Below the pieces are notes generated by a model, which worked only from the letters and a program-made list of their open reading frames with translations, was not told the DNA's origin and did not search any database. From an uncultured Alphaproteobacteria bacterium (GTDB lineage: Bacteria; Pseudomonadota; Alphaproteobacteria; Rhodobacterales; Rhodobacteraceae), in the NCBI GenBank assembly GCA_902596605.1, contig CACJUU010000008.1, forward strand, positions 1-64,000: a stretch of DNA of 64,000 nt. The letters are read 5' to 3'. How positions within the stretch are numbered: the stretch's first letter is position 1; each line of letters opens with the position of its first letter. The translations under genes were made by a program, and so were the position numbers. Shown here piece after piece: positions 17,198 to 25,596 of the stretch.

Positions 17198-17800
17198 TTA
17201 TATACCAGCTGGATTATCAACAGATTTGCCGAGAGCCTTTAGATCTGAGTATCGATCACCTATTCTATGATGGGGTCTACCGCTTGTAGCAGCTCCAAGA
17301 GCACAGACTATTTCATCGACATCAGGCGCATCATATATAGAGAACTGAACGGTTAAATAATGCGATCGCCTTCCAGTGTCGTGCTTATCCATTAATGGTA
17401 TTTGAATTTGTGTATTTGCTGGACCCCTTGTATTTGTGAAACCTAGGTAACTTTTCGCTCCCACCGCTTCCCGATAAAAGTTTCCAAATTGCAAAGTATG
17501 AATAATGGCTGAAGCATGCTCTATTTCGCAACTGGTCCCAGCTAATGCTGCCTTCCCATATGCTTCAATTTTTTCTCCACTACCAACCATTGAAATCAAC
17601 CGGTCGGTCAAAGCTTTACCCATCACAGGAGCAATTCTTTTAATTTCTGGTTGCAAGTCCTCTACAAACCCCAAACCTCTCCAAGGATTAGATAATACTG
17701 CGGCAACACCAACTATGCGAAGAATAGGATTGGCTTCTTTTCCTCCTTCACTGTATATATCTTCATCAAAAGTTACAATCTTTCTCAGTTCTTTAAGCAT
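17198..17800 (-). CDS. DUF1185 (amino acid synthesis family) protein
   Basis: A 200-residue protein whose features fit the DUF1185/AA_synth family: IVGVAAVLSNPWRGLGFVEDLQP near the N-terminus, then SYLGFTNTRGPANTQIQIPLMDK and the C-terminal GRPHHRIGDR. The family has solved structures but no proven reaction; it is often encoded beside amidases, dehydrogenases and transporters. It is the first gene of the minus-strand run reaching to 12422, with 81 bases to the hydrolase gene upstream that may hold the promoter. Two separate genes of this family in tandem are common elsewhere; only one is present here. Confidence 0.75.
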   Translation of the reverse strand: MLKELRKIVTFDEDIYSEGGKEANPILRIVGVAAVLSNPWRGLGFVEDLQPEIKRIAPVMGKALTDRLISMVGSGEKIEAYGKAALAGTSCEIEHASAIIHTLQFGNFYREAVGAKSYLGFTNTRGPANTQIQIPLMDKHDTGRRSHYLTVQFSIYDAPDVDEIVCALGAATSGRPHHRIGDRYSDLKALGKSVDNPAGI

Positions 17801-17881
17801 CTAGAGCTCCTATCCTTTTGCAAATAAATAAAGCACGTTACTATCATTAAAGCTACATTGCAATTAAGTATCAAAAAAATG

Positions 17882-18676
17882 TTAATGTAAATTCAATGAT
17901 ACAAGAAATTCATCAATTTCTACAAAAACCTTTTTATAGTCTTCGACCAATGCCATATGCCTTAAGCTTTGTAAAATACGGACATTGCTATTCTTAAAAT
18001 GATTTGCAATTTCTTCTGCAGCGTCAGGACCATTAGCAAAATCTTGATCACAGGTTATTATAAGTGTCGGCTTGCTTTCATGTAACGATTTAAGGTCAAT
18101 AGATCCAAAATAGAGTATGGGGTAAACTTTTGCATAGATTTCTTTTTTATTATTATTTACCCAGTTCCGCACAAGCTGAACGATATGAGGATTACTTTTT
18201 TGAAAAGGAATACTAAACCATCTATTTATCGCCGCATCGGTCGTAGACTCTGGACCCTCATCTTTCAACAACTTTGCTCTTTCTAGAATTTCATCCCTTT
18301 CCTGATCCAAAAGCCTATTGGGTGAATTTAAAAGAACTAATGCCTCTACTATGCTTGGGTGTAAAGATGCAAATTTTCGAGAAATCATTGATCCAAGAGA
18401 AAACCCAACTAGTATAAATTTTTCTAATTTAATGTGATTGATTATTTGTAGAAGTTGATCTGCGAACATACTTAAAGAAATTTCACCAACAGGATCTTTA
18501 CTGTCACCATGACCAAGAAGATCGTATATAAGTACATTATAGTTTTTAAACAATGAAAGTTGCCATGACCAGACATCTTGGTTGAGTCCTAAACCATGTA
18601 TAAAAACAATAGTTTTAAACTTGGGATTCTTAAAAAAATATTTAAAGCAGTTGCCATTAAAATATTGTCTCTTCAT
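17882..18676 (-). CDS. Alpha/beta hydrolase
   Basis: A 264-residue alpha/beta hydrolase. The oxyanion segment FIHGLGLNQDVW, nucleophile S93 in GFSLG, and the late HMAL histidine near 240 complete the triad with an acid near 215 (CDQDF). No signal peptide. The gene follows the RidA-family gene by a single base, so the two are co-transcribed, divergently from the carnitine operon. It may be an esterase or a carnitinyl-CoA thioesterase serving that pathway, but nothing in the sequence fixes the substrate. Confidence 0.8.
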   Translation of the reverse strand: MKRQYFNGNCFKYFFKNPKFKTIVFIHGLGLNQDVWSWQLSLFKNYNVLIYDLLGHGDSKDPVGEISLSMFADQLLQIINHIKLEKFILVGFSLGSMISRKFASLHPSIVEALVLLNSPNRLLDQERDEILERAKLLKDEGPESTTDAAINRWFSIPFQKSNPHIVQLVRNWVNNNKKEIYAKVYPILYFGSIDLKSLHESKPTLIITCDQDFANGPDAAEEIANHFKNSNVRILQSLRHMALVEDYKKVFVEIDEFLVSLNLH

Positions 18677-18677
18677 G

Positions 18678-19064
18678 TCACAACTCAGGTTTATAAGCTA
18701 CTACTTCTACTTCAACTAAAACATCAACCAAAAGATCACTAACCACGGCGGATCTAGCTGGAGGCTCATGGTCAAAATACTCCCCGTAAATTGCATTAAA
18801 CCCTGGAAAGTCTTCCCTATCTTTCAGCCAAACCATAGCTTTAACAACATCCTGCAATTCACATCCAGCCTCTATCAATGTATTTCTAATTTCATCGAGC
18901 ACTATTCTTGTTTGCTCTTCTATGGTGCCTTCAGTTATGACCACACCGTTTTTCATAGGAACTTGACCCGTTAAATACACAAAGTCACCAGCTCTAACGG
19001 CCTTAGATAATGACAGCTTCCGTCCATTTATAATCAATGGATTTCCAATAATTTTTTTAGACAT
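18678..19064 (-). CDS. RidA/YjgF family protein
   Basis: A 128-residue protein from the ATG at 19064, chosen for its AGGTG ribosome site 6 nt upstream; a GTG at 19073 is the alternative. RidA-fold features: FVYLTGQVP, the IEEQTRIVLDEIRNTL helix, VKAMVWL, and PPARSAV with the conserved arginine that binds the carboxylate of enamine or imine substrates. RidA proteins hydrolyse reactive 2-aminoacrylate-type intermediates; many subgroup members act in catabolic pathways. Transcribed away from the carnitine operon, whose start is 149 bases off. Confidence 0.87.
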   Translation of the reverse strand: MSKKIIGNPLIINGRKLSLSKAVRAGDFVYLTGQVPMKNGVVITEGTIEEQTRIVLDEIRNTLIEAGCELQDVVKAMVWLKDREDFPGFNAIYGEYFDHEPPARSAVVSDLLVDVLVEVEVVAYKPEL

Positions 19065-19212
19065 TTTATTCACCTATATTGATTGTTAGATTATTGGTTA
19101 AAATAACGGTTATGAAAATAACTTTTTATATATCTTACAATAAATAGTTATTGTTTTTGATCATTTTTCTCTTGTAGACTTAAGGGCGAATAACCAGAAA
19201 GTGTGAGCAGAA

Positions 19213-20694
19213 ATGGGCAGATTAGAAAACTTTAAAATGTTGATAGATGGAGAGTGGGTCTTATCCTCTGATAATAAGACCTTTGAAAGTTCAAACCCCA
19301 CAACGGGAGAGAGTTGGTGCACTATACCAGAAGCATCGACAACGGATGTTAATAGCGCAGTAGAAGCAGCTCATAAAGCATTTACTGATGGACCATGGTC
19401 AAAAATGACTCCAACAGAAAGAGGAGAGCATCTAAGAAAATTAGCCGATATACTAGCTAGCAAATCTGAGGAATTGGGTAAAATTGAAACCATAGACACC
19501 GGGAAAATGTTAAAGGAAACTAAATGGCAAGCAAAATATATTTCGCAATTTTTTAATTTCTTCGCTGGGTGCGCTGATAAAGTCTCTGGTCAAACATTAC
19601 CAATTGATAAACCAGATTTATTTGTATTTACAAACAGAGAGCCATTAGGCGTTGTAGCAGCAATTGTTCCATGGAATTCACAATTGTTTCTTGTTGCCGT
19701 AAAGATTGGCCCAGCATTGGCTGCGGGAAATACTATCGTTTTGAAGGCGTCTGAACACGCGTCTGCAGCTATGCTTGCTTTTGGTAAATGCGTTGAAGAA
19801 GCGGGCATACCTCCTGGGGTCGTAAATATTATAACTGGTCATGGGGATCCTTGTGGAAAAGAGTTAACAAGCCATCCCAAAGTTGCCAGGATATCGTTTA
19901 CAGGAGGCCCAACTTCTGCGCGACATGTTATTAGAAATTCTGCTGAAAATTTTGCAGAAGTGTCTTTAGAGCTAGGGGGCAAGTCACCTTTTATTGTATT
20001 TGATGATGCGGATATAGAGAATGCGGTTAATTGTTCTATTGCTGGAATTTTTGGTGCAACAGGTCAAAGCTGTGTTGCTGGGTCGAGATTATACCTTCAA
20101 GAAAATATAGCAAATGAATTTTTGAGCTTAATCGTTAAGCAAGCAAAAAACATAAAAATTGGAGACCCGTTATTGGACGAAACCCAAATGGGCCCTCTAT
20201 GTACTAAAGGGCAACTCGAAAATATTAAAACTGAACTTGCGTTTGCTGTAGAAGAAGGTGCAACTTTGCTGTGCGGCGGCAAATCACCCGAAGGTCTTGG
20301 TGAATTGTTTTTTGAGCCAACAATTGTAGACTGCCCTAGTCAAAAACTAAAGATAGTAGATACTGAATTATTTGGACCTGTACTATCCGTTATAAAATTC
20401 AAAACTGAGGAAGAGGTCATATCTCTTGCTAATGATACAAAACATGGGTTGGCAGCTGGCATTTTTTCAAAAAGTAATTCTAGGTGCCTGAGAGTAAGTA
20501 AGGCAGTTCATGCTGGAATAGTATGGGTTAACACATATAGGGTTGTGTCTCCAATTGCAGAATTTGGAGGATTTAAAAACTCAGGTTATGGTCGAGAAAG
20601 TGGTTTTCAAGCGATATATGACTATACTCGGCCAAAAACGGTTTGGATGAATATGTCAGATGAACCGGCAGCCAATCCATTTGTTATGAAATAA
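19213..20694 (+). CDS. Aldehyde dehydrogenase, probable 4-trimethylaminobutyraldehyde dehydrogenase
   Basis: A 493-residue ALDH with E253 (LELGGKSP) and nucleophile C287 (TGQSCVAG), length typical of betaine-aldehyde-type enzymes. It is the first gene of a seven-gene plus-strand run whose other members fit gamma-butyrobetaine and carnitine breakdown. Oxidation of 4-trimethylaminobutyraldehyde to gamma-butyrobetaine is therefore the most economical role. That is an inference from context; the ALDH sequence itself would equally suit another omega-amino aldehyde. The C-terminal FGGFKNSGYGRES motif is intact. The 139-base region before it is AT-rich and holds short AATAACT/AGTTATT inverted elements. 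Confidence 0.82.
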   Translation: MGRLENFKMLIDGEWVLSSDNKTFESSNPTTGESWCTIPEASTTDVNSAVEAAHKAFTDGPWSKMTPTERGEHLRKLADILASKSEELGKIETIDTGKMLKETKWQAKYISQFFNFFAGCADKVSGQTLPIDKPDLFVFTNREPLGVVAAIVPWNSQLFLVAVKIGPALAAGNTIVLKASEHASAAMLAFGKCVEEAGIPPGVVNIITGHGDPCGKELTSHPKVARISFTGGPTSARHVIRNSAENFAEVSLELGGKSPFIVFDDADIENAVNCSIAGIFGATGQSCVAGSRLYLQENIANEFLSLIVKQAKNIKIGDPLLDETQMGPLCTKGQLENIKTELAFAVEEGATLLCGGKSPEGLGELFFEPTIVDCPSQKLKIVDTELFGPVLSVIKFKTEEEVISLANDTKHGLAAGIFSKSNSRCLRVSKAVHAGIVWVNTYRVVSPIAEFGGFKNSGYGRESGFQAIYDYTRPKTVWMNMSDEPAANPFVMK

Positions 20695-20725
20695 AGTATA
20701 AAGCATTTTTAGGGGGATTAAGTAG

Positions 20726-21763
20726 ATGAAATTTGATTTGGCAATAAATCTAGAAAGAGCAGACAACTCTTTGTCAATGAAGGATGTGAAAAATCATACA
20801 CTAGAGATGGTGCAAATGGCTGATCAAAGTGGTTTTAATATTGTATGGGCTGCTGAACACCATGCCTTGGAAATGACAATTGCTCCAAACCCTTTTCAAA
20901 TAATCACATGGTGGGCAGAAAATACAAACGATGTAAGGCTTGGCACTGCTGTAGCAGCAGCCCCCTATTGGCACCCAATCAAACTTGCGGGAGAGGCTGC
21001 GTTCACAGACCTAATTACTGAGGGTCGCCTTGAATTTGGTATAGGTTCAGGGGCATATCAACGAGAATTTGACCGAATGCACCCAGGACTCAAGCAATCT
21101 GATGCATGGAAATATATGCAGGAGAGTCTCCCAGTTATCAAAAAGCTATGGGAAGGAGATTATGAGCATAATGGTGAATTTTGGTCTTTTCCATTATCTA
21201 CATCTGTTCCAAAACCTGTGCAAATAGGTGGACCCCCTGTATGGGTGGCTGCTAGAGCACCTATAACCTATGACTATGCAGTGAAAAATCATTGCAATAT
21301 AATGTCTTGGCCTCTAACTAGACCATTTTCAGAGGCAGAGCTCTATAAACAACGTCTTGATGATGCTTTAGAAAGTGCCTCTGATGGCTTTAAACCTATT
21401 TTTGCGATGATGAGGCACGCTGCTGTCTATAAAAACAAAGAAGAATCGAGTGTCTATATCAAAGCTATTCAACGTATATTAGGCCAATTTGAAAATTTGT
21501 TTAAAAATTTAGGTGACGTTAAAGACGGCTTTCCCAAGGAAATTGCTTTGAAAGAACTAGAAAATAGAGAGGAATATAATCCAACTATGCTTGAAGAAAA
21601 TCTACTGTTTGGAACACCAGACGAGGTTATTAAAAAATTAAAGCGTTATGAAGATCTCGGGGTGGATAATTTTATCTATTACGCATCGATGGGTTTGGAT
21701 CATGGTTCACAGAAAAGATCACTAGAGTTGTTCTGTGAAGAAGTTCTTCCTGCTTTTCAATAG
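20726..21763 (+). CDS. LLM-class (luciferase-like) flavin-dependent monooxygenase
   Basis: A 345-residue bacterial-luciferase-family TIM barrel. Visible features are the N-terminal barrel strand with WAAEHHALE, the RLGTAVAAAPYWHP segment, EGRLEFGIGSGAYQREFD for flavin contact, and the KPVQIGGPPVWVAA loop. It would use FMNH2 or F420 and oxygen; FMN is likelier outside actinobacteria. An AGGGGG ribosome site lies before the ATG. It is embedded between the ALDH and the CaiD-like hydratase, so it should take part in quaternary-amine catabolism, but no step of the known carnitine route needs such an enzyme. Its substrate is open. Confidence 0.82.
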   Translation: MKFDLAINLERADNSLSMKDVKNHTLEMVQMADQSGFNIVWAAEHHALEMTIAPNPFQIITWWAENTNDVRLGTAVAAAPYWHPIKLAGEAAFTDLITEGRLEFGIGSGAYQREFDRMHPGLKQSDAWKYMQESLPVIKKLWEGDYEHNGEFWSFPLSTSVPKPVQIGGPPVWVAARAPITYDYAVKNHCNIMSWPLTRPFSEAELYKQRLDDALESASDGFKPIFAMMRHAAVYKNKEESSVYIKAIQRILGQFENLFKNLGDVKDGFPKEIALKELENREEYNPTMLEENLLFGTPDEVIKKLKRYEDLGVDNFIYYASMGLDHGSQKRSLELFCEEVLPAFQ

Positions 21764-21772
21764 GAATAAAAA

Positions 21773-22576
21773 ATGACAAGTCATCTAGAGGTAGAAGTAA
21801 AAGAAAAAGTACTAGAAATCAAAATCAATAAGCCAAAAGTAAATGCTATAGACCTTAAACTTAGTCAAGATCTTGGAAAAGCTTTTGCGGAATTACGAGA
21901 TAATCCCGACCTTAGAGTTGGAATAATTACTGGTGAAGGAGATAAGATATTTTCAGCTGGATGGGACCTCAAAGCCGTTAATTCTGGAGAGATGGCGCTA
22001 GACAATTGGTGGGAAAAGGCGGACTATGGTGACGGTGGTTTTGCCGGATTAACAGAAAATTGGAATTTGAACAAGCCAGTGATTTGTGCTCTAAATGGTC
22101 ACGCAATTGGTGGCGGTTTTGAACTTGCAATGTCCTGTGATTTGATTATAGCGGCAGAACACGTTGAATTTGGTCTGCCTGAGATGCCGCTAGGTATTGT
22201 TCCTGATGCAGGTGCACTTCAAAGGTTACCCAGAAGAATTCCATACAATATTGCAATGGAAATGTTTTTTCTTGGTCGTAGAATGTCAGCTCAGGAAGCA
22301 AAAAGCTTTGGATTGGTAAATAAAGTGGTTGATAAATCCTTACTTTTAGATTCTGCAAGAGAGTGGGCAGAAAAAATGTCGCAGACAGCTCCACTAGCAA
22401 TGCAAAGCGTAAAGGAAGTTTTAAGAGCGATAGAATGTAAAGCTTTAAAAGAGGCTTTTTTAGAAATGCGGTCAGGCAATTTGTCGACATATTCGAATAT
22501 GCTTAAATCTGACGATGCAGCTGAAGGTGTGGCGGCGTTTGTTGAAAAAAGAGATCCAAATTTCAAAGGAAAATAG
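21773..22576 (+). CDS. caiD: Carnitinyl-CoA dehydratase / crotonobetainyl-CoA hydratase (CaiD-like)
   Basis: A 267-residue crotonase-fold protein, close in pattern to E. coli CaiD along its length: KPKVNAIDLK-like start, FSAGWDLKA, GGFAGLTE, GGGFELA, PEMPLGIVPD and a C-terminal FVEKRDP. Two catalytic glutamates stand 20 residues apart, E117 (GGGFELA) and E137 (GLPEMP), the same spacing as the pair in E. coli CaiD. It would hydrate crotonobetainyl-CoA to L-carnitinyl-CoA. Here it sits in an aerobic oxidation operon, unlike the anaerobic reductive cai operon of enterics. The next gene starts 1 nt after its stop. Confidence 0.88.
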   Translation: MTSHLEVEVKEKVLEIKINKPKVNAIDLKLSQDLGKAFAELRDNPDLRVGIITGEGDKIFSAGWDLKAVNSGEMALDNWWEKADYGDGGFAGLTENWNLNKPVICALNGHAIGGGFELAMSCDLIIAAEHVEFGLPEMPLGIVPDAGALQRLPRRIPYNIAMEMFFLGRRMSAQEAKSFGLVNKVVDKSLLLDSAREWAEKMSQTAPLAMQSVKEVLRAIECKALKEAFLEMRSGNLSTYSNMLKSDDAAEGVAAFVEKRDPNFKGK

Positions 22577-22577
22577 C

Positions 22578-23525
22578 TTGGAAAGTTTAAATAATATCTC
22601 AACAGTGGCCAGCATTGGAGGTGGACCCATAGGAGCTGGTTGGGCCGCTCACTTTCTAGCCAAAGGCCTTAATGTAAAATGTTATCTCCACTCAGAGAAT
22701 GAAATAGATGATTATAAGTCATTAATCAAAACGGCTTGGGAAACATTAGAAAAATTAGGCATTGATAAAACAGCATCGTTAGAAAAAATGCAAATCTTTA
22801 CCAACTTAAAAGAGAGCTTAAGCGAGGTCGACTTTGTGCAGGAAAGCATTCCAGAGATATTAAATGTAAAGCAAGATTTTTATTCCCAAATTGATTTATT
22901 TTTAAACCCAAGCGTTATTATAGCTTCATCAACTTCTGGACTATTAATTTCAGACATCGTAAAAAACTGCAATACAAAAGATAGAGCAATAGTAGGACAT
23001 CCTTTTAACCCTCCCTACTTACTTCCACTGGTAGAGGTTGTTGCTAGTGAATACACGAATAAACTATGTGTTGATCAGGCGGTCAGCTTCTATAAAGCGG
23101 TCGGTAAAGTCCCAATTGTGCTTAAAAAAGAAATTCCAGGATTTATTGCAACTCGTTTACAGGAAGCATTGTGGCGAGAGGCATTACACATGGTCGCAAA
23201 TGATGAAGCAACACCCGAACAAATTGATTTAGCACTAATTAATGGGCCAGCACCTAGGATGGCTTACCAAGGTCAATGCATGGCATTTCACGTAGCCTGT
23301 GGTGAAGGAGGTATGGCTACAAATCTAGACCAATTCGGTCCTGCATTACAATTACCATGGACTAGACTTAAAGCACCTGAATTAACACAAGAATTACGTG
23401 ATAAGATGGTTAATGGGTGTAAAGATATGTCAAAAGGTAAGCATTTTCTTGAAATGGCTAAAGATCGTGATAACGCAATAGCTGCGATTTTGCGTGCCAT
23501 AAAAAACAATCATCCAAATAAATAA
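22578..23525 (+). CDS. lcdH: L-carnitine 3-dehydrogenase (3-hydroxyacyl-CoA dehydrogenase fold)
   Basis: A 315-residue NAD-dependent dehydrogenase. The start is placed at TTG 22578, after the CaiD stop, because AAAGGA lies 7 nt upstream; an ATG at 22515 would overlap 60 bases of caiD. The Rossmann motif is [33 protein letters not shown] and REALHMV follow the carnitine dehydrogenase pattern rather than general FadB or HbdA. It would oxidise L-carnitine to 3-dehydrocarnitine. The next gene encodes the cleavage enzyme for that product, the usual pairing in carnitine-degrading bacteria. Confidence 0.85.
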   Translation: MESLNNISTVASIGGGPIGAGWAAHFLAKGLNVKCYLHSENEIDDYKSLIKTAWETLEKLGIDKTASLEKMQIFTNLKESLSEVDFVQESIPEILNVKQDFYSQIDLFLNPSVIIASSTSGLLISDIVKNCNTKDRAIVGHPFNPPYLLPLVEVVASEYTNKLCVDQAVSFYKAVGKVPIVLKKEIPGFIATRLQEALWREALHMVANDEATPEQIDLALINGPAPRMAYQGQCMAFHVACGEGGMATNLDQFGPALQLPWTRLKAPELTQELRDKMVNGCKDMSKGKHFLEMAKDRDNAIAAILRAIKNNHPNK

Positions 23526-23535
23526 TGAGGTTAGC

Positions 23536-24423
23536 ATGAATTTTGAGGTAATAGTGACATGTGCGGTTACAGGAGCCGGTGAGACAGTTGATAAAAGTCC
23601 TCATGTTCCAGTAACTCCAAAAGAGGTTGCAGATGCTGCTATCGAAGCTGCGAAAGCAGGTGCTTCTGCAGCCCATGTTCATGTGCGAGATCCAGAAACT
23701 GGTAAAGGATCCCGAGATGTAAACTTATTTAAAGAAGCGGTTGACAGAATAAGAGATGATAAAACTGATGTAGTGATAAATCTTACTGCAGGAATGGGCG
23801 GTGATTGGGTTCCTGATGAAAATGATTTTTCGATGCCTGGCCCCGGAACGGACATGATAGGTCCTGATGAGAGGCTCGCGCATATAGAGATATGTAAGCC
23901 AGAAATTTGCTCCTTAGATTGTGGAACCTTAAATTTTGGTGTCAACGATCATTCTATTTATATATCCACTCTACCTATCCTGAGAAGAATGGCCGAATTG
24001 ACAAAATCTTGGGGAGTAAAACCAGAATTAGAGGTTTTTGACTTAGGTCATATTAGATTAGCCAAACAGCTAATTGAAGAGGGATTAATTAAAGAACCTC
24101 CAATGTTTCAAATATGTTTAGGAATACCGTGGGGCGCTGACCAAAGTGTTGATACTATGAAGGCAATGAAGGATCATCTTCCATCAAACGCAACCTGGTC
24201 TGGGTTTGGTATTTCAAGAATGCAAATACCAATGGCTGCTGCAGCCGTTACTATGGGGGGCAATGTTCGTGTTGGCTTAGAAGATAATCTTTATCTTTCA
24301 AAAGGCGTGCTTGCTACGAATGGACAATTGGTTGAAAAAGTTATAAAAATAATCACCCTAATGGGTGGAAGAGTTCTTACCCCAGATGAAACAAGAAAAA
24401 AACTTTCATTAATAAAAAACTAA
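23536..24423 (+). CDS. Beta-keto acid cleavage enzyme (BKACE), probable dehydrocarnitine cleavage enzyme
   Basis: A 295-residue zinc-dependent TIM barrel of the BKACE (former DUF849) family. [28 protein letters not shown] gives the H-x-H zinc pair near 48-50; an E in LEVFDLGH and the [10 protein letters not shown] segment near the C-terminus are also present. BKACE enzymes condense acetyl-CoA with a beta-keto acid and split it. In carnitine pathways the substrate is 3-dehydrocarnitine, giving glycine betaine and acetoacetyl-CoA. Its place directly after the carnitine dehydrogenase gene supports that specificity. Confidence 0.87.
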   Translation: MNFEVIVTCAVTGAGETVDKSPHVPVTPKEVADAAIEAAKAGASAAHVHVRDPETGKGSRDVNLFKEAVDRIRDDKTDVVINLTAGMGGDWVPDENDFSMPGPGTDMIGPDERLAHIEICKPEICSLDCGTLNFGVNDHSIYISTLPILRRMAELTKSWGVKPELEVFDLGHIRLAKQLIEEGLIKEPPMFQICLGIPWGADQSVDTMKAMKDHLPSNATWSGFGISRMQIPMAAAAVTMGGNVRVGLEDNLYLSKGVLATNGQLVEKVIKIITLMGGRVLTPDETRKKLSLIKN

Positions 24424-24438
24424 TTATTGAGATAAACT

Positions 24439-25596
24439 ATGTATGATACTTCAAGCGACTCAAAAATTCTATTAGATACTGTCCAAAAATTCATGGCTGA
24501 CGAAATTTATCCTCATGAAGACCATGTGGATAAACTTGGTTATGTTCCTGATGAAATAGGCAAACAAATAGAAGAAAAATCAAAAGAAGTAGGATTATTT
24601 GCAGCTAATCTTCCAGAAAAATACGGTGGGGGGGGATTGGATTATTCTTCAATGATGATAGTTGAAAGGGAGTATGGAAAATCTTCACATGCTTTACATT
24701 CATGGATAGCACGTCCTACCGAAATACTTCTAGCCTGCAACGAAAAGCAAATGGAAGAATACCTTTATCCCTGTGTAAAAGGTGATAAACGAGAATTATT
24801 TGCATTAACAGAACCTGACGCGGGCTCCGATATCATGAGTATGAAATCTAACGCCAAGAAAGAAGGAGATGACTGGATTTTGAATGGTTCCAAACATTTT
24901 ATTTCTGGACCATGTATGCCAGATTTTGCGATTGTATTTGCTGCTACAGGAGAAGATGAAACGCCTCGCGGAAAAAGAAAAAGAATTACAGCCTTCCTAG
25001 TAGATGTTGGTATTCCTGGATTTGATATTCAAGAGGGTACAAAGTGTATCAGCTACCGGGGATATAAAAATTACCAGTTAAGCTTTAACGACGTTAGGCT
25101 TTCTGCTGATAAGATACTAGGTACTGAGGGTAATGGACTTTCATTATCTGGGAAATGGCTTGGCATGGGTCGTATTTGGGTAGGAGCGACTTGTTGTGGC
25201 AAGGCAGAACGAATTCTTGATTTAGCTTTAGACTGGGCTGCTCAAAGAAAACAATTTGGCAAGCCAATAGGAACTTTCCAAGCTACAGGTTTCAAGCTAG
25301 CAGACATGAAGATGAACTTACGAGCCGCAGACCTTTTAGTAAAAGATGCTGTAGACAGGGCTCTTACTGGTCAAATGATGGATGAGGATGCGGCTATTGT
25401 TAAGATTTTCTGTTCAGAAATGCTTAATAAGGTAGCAGATGATACTGTTCAGATTTTTGGAGGAATGGGCTTAATGGAAGAGATGCCTATTGAGAGGCTT
25501 TGGAGAGACTCACGTTTGGAAAGAATTTGGGATGGAACCTCTGAAATACAAAGGCATATTGTAACACGCTCAATGCTTAGACCTCTTGGGGCATGA
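24439..25596 (+). CDS. Acyl-CoA dehydrogenase, probable gamma-butyrobetainyl-CoA dehydrogenase
   Basis: A 385-residue FAD acyl-CoA dehydrogenase with the usual ALTEPDAGSD, RKQFGKPIGTFQ and QIFGGMGLMEE segments. The position that holds the catalytic glutamate in MCAD (IYEGT) is aspartate, D365 in IWDGTSEIQ. That variant is common in a proteobacterial subgroup, so it is probably functional. In this operon it would convert gamma-butyrobetainyl-CoA to crotonobetainyl-CoA, the substrate of the CaiD-like protein. Direction and substrate are inferred from neighbours. Its stop overlaps the next start by 4 nt (ATGA). Confidence 0.85.
   Translation: MYDTSSDSKILLDTVQKFMADEIYPHEDHVDKLGYVPDEIGKQIEEKSKEVGLFAANLPEKYGGGGLDYSSMMIVEREYGKSSHALHSWIARPTEILLACNEKQMEEYLYPCVKGDKRELFALTEPDAGSDIMSMKSNAKKEGDDWILNGSKHFISGPCMPDFAIVFAATGEDETPRGKRKRITAFLVDVGIPGFDIQEGTKCISYRGYKNYQLSFNDVRLSADKILGTEGNGLSLSGKWLGMGRIWVGATCCGKAERILDLALDWAAQRKQFGKPIGTFQATGFKLADMKMNLRAADLLVKDAVDRALTGQMMDEDAAIVKIFCSEMLNKVADDTVQIFGGMGLMEEMPIERLWRDSRLERIWDGTSEIQRHIVTRSMLRPLGA

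Noticed and set aside
19074..19212. Short AATAACT / AGTTATT inverted elements upstream of the carnitine-operon aldehyde dehydrogenase
   Set aside because: Seven-base arms about 20 nt apart in very AT-rich DNA can arise by chance; no supporting promoter was evident.
22146..22602. Minus-strand frames of over 100 codons opposite caiD and lcdH
   Set aside because: Shadows of conserved crotonase and dehydrogenase genes; composition is that of a reversed coding strand.
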